A DNA stretch of 64,000 nucleotides from Ananas comosus (Eukaryota > Streptophyta > Magnoliopsida > Poales > Bromeliaceae): contig NC_033623.1 of assembly GCF_001540865.1 (NCBI RefSeq), positions 14,541,995-14,605,994 on the forward strand, given 5' to 3'. The position numbers and the translations under genes are program-made. Of this stretch, positions 57,962 through 64,000 are shown one piece after another. The first letter of the stretch is position 1, and each line of letters starts with the position of its first letter. The notes under the pieces are model-generated. The model made no database searches. It worked only from the letters and a program-made list of their open reading frames with translations, and was not told the DNA's origin.

Positions 57962-58799
57962 CCAAGGGTATGTCTGTCGAGATTTAGTCCTCTTCTGTCA
58001 GTATGCCTGTGGATGATCAGAAAGTCCTTGTACGTTCCTTCTGCTGCGTTTTCTTGGATCCTTTGATCGACCAATTTGTCTAGCACTTTGTGCAGCCTGC
58101 GAAAGTGATCAGCCAGGTGGCGGCGCCTGCCTTGAAGGTCCAAGGCAGCGAGAAACGGGAAGAAGTCGGAGATGTTGGCATTCGAGGTCTCGTACATCAC
58201 CCCCCGTATAATCTCCTTGAAGCTCCCCGGGGCTTCCGAGGAAGGGTTCACCACGTCGACCGAGAAGATTAGGTTTGAGATAGTGTTCACCGTTGTTGAG
58301 TACACAGCTCCCCCGACATCCACCGGCTTTCCCTCCAGGGATTTTTCTCGCAAGTAGGCGACAAGTTCACGGGCCTTCTTGTGCCGGAGGGCTTGAAGAT
58401 CGTCCAACCTCTGTGAGGAGGCAAGCTCGGTGTTGACGAGCTTTCGGAGGTTCCGCCACTGCTGGTCCACGGGGAGCCAAAGCATGTGGGCAGCATCCGG
58501 CGCCCATCGGCCGCAGAAGAGCGGGTCCTGCTTCTGGAGGACCTCTAAGGCTATCTCCGGGGAGGAAACGACCACATCCGCTAATGCCTGGCCGAACTTC
58601 ATGGTGAAGATCGGGCCGTAGGCCTTCACGAGGCGAGCGTAGGTGCGGTGGGGCTGCTTGCAGACCATCAGCATGTTTCCGATGATCGGAAGTGGCCTCG
58701 GGCCCGGCGGTCGCTCGAAATTTTTGCTCTCACTAAACGCAACACATAGAAGAGAGTGATTGCGGTTGTGATCCAAAAGATCATCGATTGTAGCTCCAT
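57962..58799 (-). pseudogene. CYP76-type cytochrome P450 pseudogene, exon 1 only
   Basis: The minus-strand sequence matches exon 1 of the intact gene at 62903-63796, with the same start context (MELQSMIFWITTAITLF) and the same proximal promoter. A 13 nt deletion just before the PPGPRPLP hinge shifts the frame. Deletions of 24, 6 and 12 nt remove residues in frame: the AHGHNVSS region before the C-helix WR motif, EA after YKDFL, and VDTL near the exon end. Exon 2, with the I-helix, ExxR and heme Cys loop, is missing. A Copia LTR begins 60 bp into the intron. It cannot make a P450 unless exon 2 lies in the gap and the frameshift is a sequencing error. Confidence 0.9.
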
Positions 58800-59866
58800 G
58801 CTAGTTATGGTTTCAAATTTTGCTTGTGTGTGAGGTAAGGTGCTTGAGTATATGGGCTTATAAAGGAAAATTTTGTATGCTCGACGTATATATAGTGGTA
58901 CTCGTGCCATGTTGCTCTTCATATCAATGTACTTCTTAAGGACTTCCTAACCGTTCCGCGTTCCAACCAACCAATTTATCAGAAAGAAGTCAACGTTACA
59001 TCACAGGACAATGAAAACATCTTCTATTTATGTGTACGATAGGAAATTCATATGGTCAAAATGTCATTTACTATACCTAAATTAATTAATAAATTAATTA
59101 ACAGGGATCGAGCACACAGCCAAGTACATTATTTCTCAATCTAACCTATATATACATTTCGTGGCGCAATTATAAATAAATAAATAGATAAATAACCTTC
59201 CACTGAACCTGCATCGCAACTACTACTTGCCCCCAAATTAAAAAAAAAGAGAGAGAGAAAAGAAAAAAGAAATCTATTGATTTCAATCCTTTAACTGTTG
59301 TCCCGGTAAACAGTAAAAATATACGAAAAATAAAAGAAGAAGTTGAAGAATTAAAAAAATAAATAAAAGTAAAAGAAGCTTAAGAAGAATAAACAGTAGA
59401 TGCAGTAAAAACGTAAAAAAAGTAAATGAAAAATAAAGGTGAAATTATAAGAATAATAAATTATATCTATATCAATAGTAAAAAAATAAAAAGAATAAAA
59501 TAATAAGCTAAAAAGGAAGAATCAGTAGAAGCAACGATAGTAACAAAATCAATAGTAATAAAAAGGCAAAATATAAATAAAAATATCAGCAAATGGAGAA
59601 GAATGAATATTCTAAAACAGCAAAAAGTGTGTTTACTATTTCATTTCACTGTTCGTTCGTTAGTATCATTTTTCAGACAACTGTAGACTAAAAAGAAAAG
59701 AGAGTCAGAAAGCCTTACAAGCTAAAGGAGTAAGTGAATTTTTATGAACAAAGCAATTGATTAGCAAGTGCGGAGGGAAAAAGAGAGGGAGAGTAGAGGA
59801 AATTTCAAAACCACGGCGCACTAATTGAAAAAGAAAGAGGGAAAGAAGTAGGAAAATTTCGTGATC
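58800..59866. other. P450 pseudogene promoter and A-rich intergenic DNA
   Basis: 58800-59000 parallels 63797-63990 (shared gggcttataaaggaaaattt and caaccaaccaattt segments), so the promoter was duplicated with the gene. 59220-59620 is A-rich low complexity. No gene. Confidence 0.6.
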
Positions 59867-59882
59867 AGCAAGTTTCATGCTC

Positions 59883-60049
59883 ATCGACCGTCCCTGGAGC
59901 AAGTGGCAAAAAGGTTTGGTGGTTAATATCCGAAGTCTCCAGTTCAAATCCTAATTGATTCATATTTCCAGCTAAGTTTACTTTTAAGTGAAATAAACGA
60001 ATCGGATAACGTGCTATCTATCTCTTAAAAAAAAAAGAAAAGAAAAGAA
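59883..60049 (+). mobile_element. tRNA-derived SINE with 16 bp target duplication
   Basis: The target duplications are agcaagtttcatgctc (59867-59882) and agcaagttccatgctc (60050-60065). The head atcgaccgtccctggag is followed by the A-box region gcaagtggcaaaaagg, the B-box cagttcaaatcct, the core aattgattcatatttccagc, the hairpin-like gataacgtgctatc and an A-rich tail. This is the best-preserved copy in the window. Confidence 0.85.
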
Positions 60050-60298
60050 GCAAGTTCCATGCTCCCGTGATGGGATGTAACAACGATGGGTCAGTGTGAT
60101 AGGATTTGTCGACTTTGAAATTGTTGTGTGCATCGAATGTAAGATTAATCACTGGACCTGGTCCATCAGACCACCGCAATCCGACAACTAAAGTTTTTTT
60201 ATTTTTTGAGTTTCGCAAGGTAATATATATTATTTGAGCGATAGTACCTTTATAATTATAAAATATGTATGAAACTTATGCCCTAGCCATTGTCTGAC

Positions 60299-61545
60299 TT
60301 AGCATCTCTGGAGGAGCCTGTCTTGTCAGTTGGAAGTCTATCTGTAAAAGTAAAAAAGAAGGTGGGTTAGGGATCAAAGATTTGGAGGGAATGAATCTGG
60401 CGCTGCTTTCTAAATGGTGGTGGCGCTTCTTCAACGAACCACAATTACTGTGGCCCAAATTAATTTCATGCCTCTATTATGCCAGAAGACGACCTTTACA
60501 TGAGGGAAGAAGTTTTGTACCCCACTCGCAGTGGTGGAAAGGTGTTCTGCAATGCCGCGACGCCTTCAAATGTGGTTTATCTTTTGAGCTTGGCGATGGT
60601 CAGAACATCAGGTTGTGGTCCGATATTTGGATTGGTGAAACATCTTTGAGCGCCTTGTTTCCAGACATCTATGCTCAAATCGCGAACAAGGAAGCTCGGA
60701 TATCTCAATGCTGGAACCATAATGGATGGAGATGGCGTTTTATCACTAGAGGCTTCGCGGCGCCCCGATTGGCCTACAGCAGTAGACAGCTGCAATTACT
60801 CAAAGACACACTTTCAAGCAGACACCCGTGCAGCAGAGAAGACTCGTTTCGATGGCGATGGACCGCCAATCATCTGTTTTCGGTTAAATCCCATTACCAG
60901 TTCATCACAGATGGGGGATTTAGAGATCGGTGGAATCAACATATCTGGACCTTGAAGATTCCAACCAAAATTAGGATCTTCATCTGGACGTTGCTTCGAA
61001 AGAGACTTCTCACTTCTGACAGGCTGCTCACCAGAGGCATGTCCGTAGATCCGCTTTGTGTGCTATGCGGGGTTCTCCCAGAAAGCTGTGATCATCTTTT
61101 CGCTAACTGCATCTTTGTTCGCTTCCTTCTACTCTCTACTGGGGACCTCGATGCACTTCTTGACACCACAGGAGCAGTGTGCAATCTTTGGGCAAAAGTA
61201 TCGGAAACTACAAACGACGTGTTGAAACTTAAAGGCTTAACTCATCTGGCGGCAACCTGGTGGGTCGTCTGGTCAGATAGAAACTCGGTCATCTTTCGGG
61301 ACGCACCCCCAAACGCAGTCCACTCGGCGGGACGTATCAACAGTTTGATTCGAGACTGGAGTATACTAACCTGACCTAACTCTTGCACTAGCTTACTTTG
61401 TTTCTTTTCTTCTTTTTTTCTTTATCTCTGTTTTCTCCTTTTGCCGTTTTCGGAGGCCGTCGTTGCTTCCACCCTGTATGCTTAATTCATCCCACTTTAT
61501 GAATGAAGCAGGTAGCTTGCTACCTTTTTCTCAAAAAAATATATG
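60299..61545 (+). mobile_element. 5'-truncated LINE: end of reverse transcriptase ORF with zf-RVT
   Basis: The frame is open from about 60299 to the stop at 61372-61374. It begins with the conserved ACLVSWKSICKSKKEGGLGI, then MNLALLSKWWWRF, LWSDIWIGE and the zf-RVT module (FRWRWTANHLFSVKSHY ... CVLCGVLPESCDHLFANC, a CX2C...HX4C site). This is the C-terminal end of a plant L1-type ORF2. Endonuclease and RT catalytic parts are missing upstream. The 3' UTR ends with the hairpin gtagcttgctac and an A tract at about 61545. It lies between the two P450 copies. Confidence 0.9.
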
Positions 61546-62196
61546 CTCACTCGTCTTTTTAAATTTTTTTTAACTACAATCATATAAAAGGGCTTTTGAA
61601 CATTTGAACCCGGAGTGTAAGATTGATATGTATATGCAGCATTTTTTTAATTTTATTTTACTTTTTTTGTCTTATTTTATTCTATTTTATGTTGTAGGCT
61701 TAATTAATTTGCTTTGGGTTTTTTTGGACCTTTCTTCGTTGCCTTTCTCAAGTTGGCTTAATTAAAGTTTCTCAAGTCGGTTCGAGAGTTTCTCGAGTTG
61801 GTATTTTTAATTGATTTCATTCATTTCTTTCGCTTTAATTTTATATGGTTTTGCATCGAACAATAAACTAGGTTGATTAAAATTGAGGAAATAAAATAAA
61901 GAGAAATATATTGTGCTTATCTGAAAATGAGGGCACATTCACCAACTTATTTAACTTTTATTCAGCTTTCTTTTTCATAAAATACAAGCAGCTTGATATA
62001 GAGCATTATTAATTTTTTTTTTTAAAAAAAATAGCACACTACCCACGTTCTAGAGCATTATTAATTAGTAACATATTATATCGGTCTCTCTCTGAGGAGA
62101 AACCTTATTGTTATAGCATAAAGGGTTAATTACTTGCGTCGACTTAGTTTCCCAAATACCAAACATTTTTTTTTCCTTCCGATATTTCTATTTGTG
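61546..62196. other. Intergenic, 3' flank of the P450 gene
   Basis: AT-rich. No gene or recognised repeat. Confidence 0.5.
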
Positions 62197-63796
62197 TTAT
62201 TCAACCGGGATTGCACAAAGCGGCACAGCCATTGCTAGTGTGGCTCCAAACTTCTCACTCATGTCCACATCCTTGGGCTCCATCCCGACTGGTAGCTTCC
62301 AGTCGAACTGCATCAGAGCCGCGAGCATTAGATGAAGCATACGGTAACCCAACGAATACCCCGGGCACCTCCTCCGGCCGGAGCCGAAGGGGATGAACTC
62401 AAAGTTTTGCCCTACGTAATCTACATCTCTTTCCAAGAATCTCTCCGGAATGAACTCATCAGGATCACGCCAGCGTTCTCTGTCTCGTCCGATAGCCCAG
62501 AAGTTCACGACAACGCGGGTGTCTTTCGGTATGGTGTACCCGCATAGCTCGACGGTCGTCACGGTCTTGTGCGGCAGCAGGAAAGGCAACGGCGTGTGCA
62601 GCCTGAGCGTCTCTTTCACGACGGCTTGGAGGTAGGGAAGCTTCACAGCGATGGACTCATTCACCTCCCCCTCCTTGAAGGCTTCTTTCACCTCCTCTCG
62701 CAGCTTCGCCAGCACGCGCGGGTTGCGGAGCACCTCTGCCATGGCCCATTCAATCGTGGTCGTGGTCGTGTCCGCCGCGCCGATGAACAAATCCTACGAG
62801 AATTATGGATATATGGACTAGTTAATTAGTTGTTGAATGAGATAATGATTGATATTTCTTCTTCTTCAAAAAAAAAAAGAAAGAAAGAAAACTCTTAATT
62901 ACCCCAAGCAGTGTGTCTACGGTATGTTTGTCGAGATTTAGTCCTTTTCCGTCAGTATGCCTGTGGATGATCGCCTCCAGAAAGTCCTTGTACGTTCCTT
63001 CTGCTGCGTTTTCTTGAATCCTTTGATCGACGACTTTGTCCAGCAACTCGTGCAGCCTGTGAAAGTGATCAGCCAGGCGGCGGCGCCTGCCTTGAAGGTC
63101 CAAGGCAGCGAAAAAGGGGACGAAGTCGGAGATGTTGGCGTTCGCGATCTCTTCTATCACCCCCCGCATAATCTCCTTCAAGCTCCCCGGGGCTTCCGAG
63201 GAAGGGTTCACCACGTCGACCGAGAACAGTAGGTTTGAGATAGTGTTCACCGTCGTTGAGTACACAGCTCCCCCGACATCCACCAGCTTTCCCTCCAGGG
63301 ATTTTTCTCGCAAGTAGGCGACAAGTTTGCGGGCCTTCTTGTGCCGGAGGGCTTGGAGATCGTCTAGCCTCTGCGAGGAGAAGAGCTCGGTGTTGACGAG
63401 CTTTCGGAGGTTCCGCCACTGCTGGTCCACGGGGAGCCAAAGCATGGAGGACACATTGTGGCCATGGGCCTGGGCAGCATCCGGCACCCACCGGTCGCAG
63501 AAGAGCGGGTCTTGCTTCTGGAGGACCTCTCGGGCTATCTCCCGGGAGGAAACGACCACGTCCGCTAATGCTTGGCCGAACCTGATGGTGAAGATCGGGC
63601 CGTAGGCCTTCGCGAGGCGAGCATAGGTGCGGTGGGGCTGCTTGCCGACCATCAGCATGTTTCCGACGATCGGAAGTGGCCTCGGGCCCGGCGGTAGACG
63701 GCGACCGTCGCCCGAAAGTTTTGCTCTCACTAAACTCAACACATAGAAGAGAGTGATTGCGGTCGTGATCCAAAAGATCATCAATTGTAGCTCCAT
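62197..63796 (-). CDS. Cytochrome P450, CYP76-type, two exons
   Basis: Minus-strand exons 63796-62903 and 62793-62197, with a 109 bp intron (GT-AG, phase 0), give 496 residues. The start MELQLMIFWITTAITLFYVL begins the ER membrane anchor, and longer frames upstream are untranslated leader. Then come the hinge LPPGPRPLPIVGN, the C-helix WRNLRK, the I-helix GAADTTTT (exon 2 start), ExxR as ETLR, PERF, and the heme loop FGSGRRRCPG with the axial Cys. It looks most like CYP76 enzymes (geraniol 8-hydroxylase-like and related terpenoid or herbicide-metabolising P450s). The substrate is not predictable. A TTTATAA box about 65 nt upstream of the ATG is plausible. All catalytic motifs are intact. Confidence 0.94.
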
Positions 63797-64000
63797 GCTA
63801 GTTATGGTTTCGAATTTTGCTTGTGTACGTGTGAGGCAAGGTGCTTGAGTATATGGGCTTATAAAGGAAAATTTTGTATGCTCGATGTATAGTGGTACTC
63901 GTGCCATGTTTATCCATGTTCTTAAGGACTTCCTAACCGTTCCACGTTCCAACCAACCAATTTCTCAGAAAGAAGTCAACGTTATATCACAGGACAAAGA
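63797..64000 (-). promoter_or_regulatory. P450 proximal promoter
   Basis: Contains a TATA-like tttataagc on the minus strand at about 63858-63866, and a W-box-like ttgacttc at about 63970-63977. The same elements occur upstream of the pseudogene copy at 58800-59000. Confidence 0.45.

Noticed and set aside
63069..63773. 234-codon minus-strand frame overlapping the P450
   Set aside because: A shifted frame of P450 exon 1. The CYP motifs are in the other frame.
1..64000. CRISPR array, bacterial operon or integrated virus
   Set aside because: No regularly spaced direct repeats with unique spacers, no ribosome-binding-site-led polycistrons, and no viral replicase or capsid domains. The only reverse-transcribing elements are a Copia fragment and a LINE fragment.

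Overview
The window is nuclear DNA from a flowering plant. The coding genes have spliced plant exon structures, the receptor-like proteins are intronless, and the AT-rich intergenic DNA is packed with MITEs, SINEs, LINE and Copia fragments. GC-rich first exons (AT-hook gene, proline dehydrogenase, SRP receptor, P450, glucosyltransferase) beside AT-rich introns suggest a monocot, perhaps a bromeliad such as pineapple. That species guess is weak. Two runs of exactly 25 N, plus one single N, mark assembly joins, and several duplications next to them may be artefacts.

Layout. 1-10 kb is a nested repeat domain: 2.1 kb inverted arms, three copies of an AT-rich unit, a solo LTR with a target-site duplication, and long-TIR MITEs that carry a SINE. 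10.2-16.2 kb holds an uncollapsed contig overlap and a 2.4 kb tandem duplication of a zeatin O-glucosyltransferase-like UGT: one indel-riddled copy and one open copy that lacks its normal C-terminus. 16.2-21.4 kb is gene-poor. From 21.4 to 44.6 kb lies a conserved gene island: an AHL AT-hook/PPC protein (+), mitochondrial proline dehydrogenase (+), actin-depolymerizing factor (-), a five-knuckle CCHC zinc finger protein (-) and SRP receptor alpha (+). 46.7-53.2 kb has two tandem intronless LRR receptor-like proteins (+). 53.4-55.8 kb is a tandemly duplicated pair of MITEs that runs into a gap. 55.9-57.9 kb is the 5' part of a Copia retrotransposon (-). It sits in the intron of a decayed CYP76-type P450 (57.96-58.8 kb), whose intact paralogue lies at 62.2-63.8 kb. 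A SINE and a 5'-truncated LINE lie between the two.

How the genes work together. The genes do not form a cluster with one function. The island genes are unrelated housekeeping or stress genes: proline catabolism, actin turnover, ER protein targeting, chromatin/AT-DNA binding, and RNA-associated zinc knuckles. The RLP pair (pathogen or peptide perception), the P450 pair and the UGT pair are typical fast-evolving tandem families. I found no system I could defend as previously undescribed. The most informative observations are the nested-insertion histories, the LINE/SINE shared 3' hairpin, the UGT C-terminal replacement, and assembly artefacts that would mislead automated annotation.
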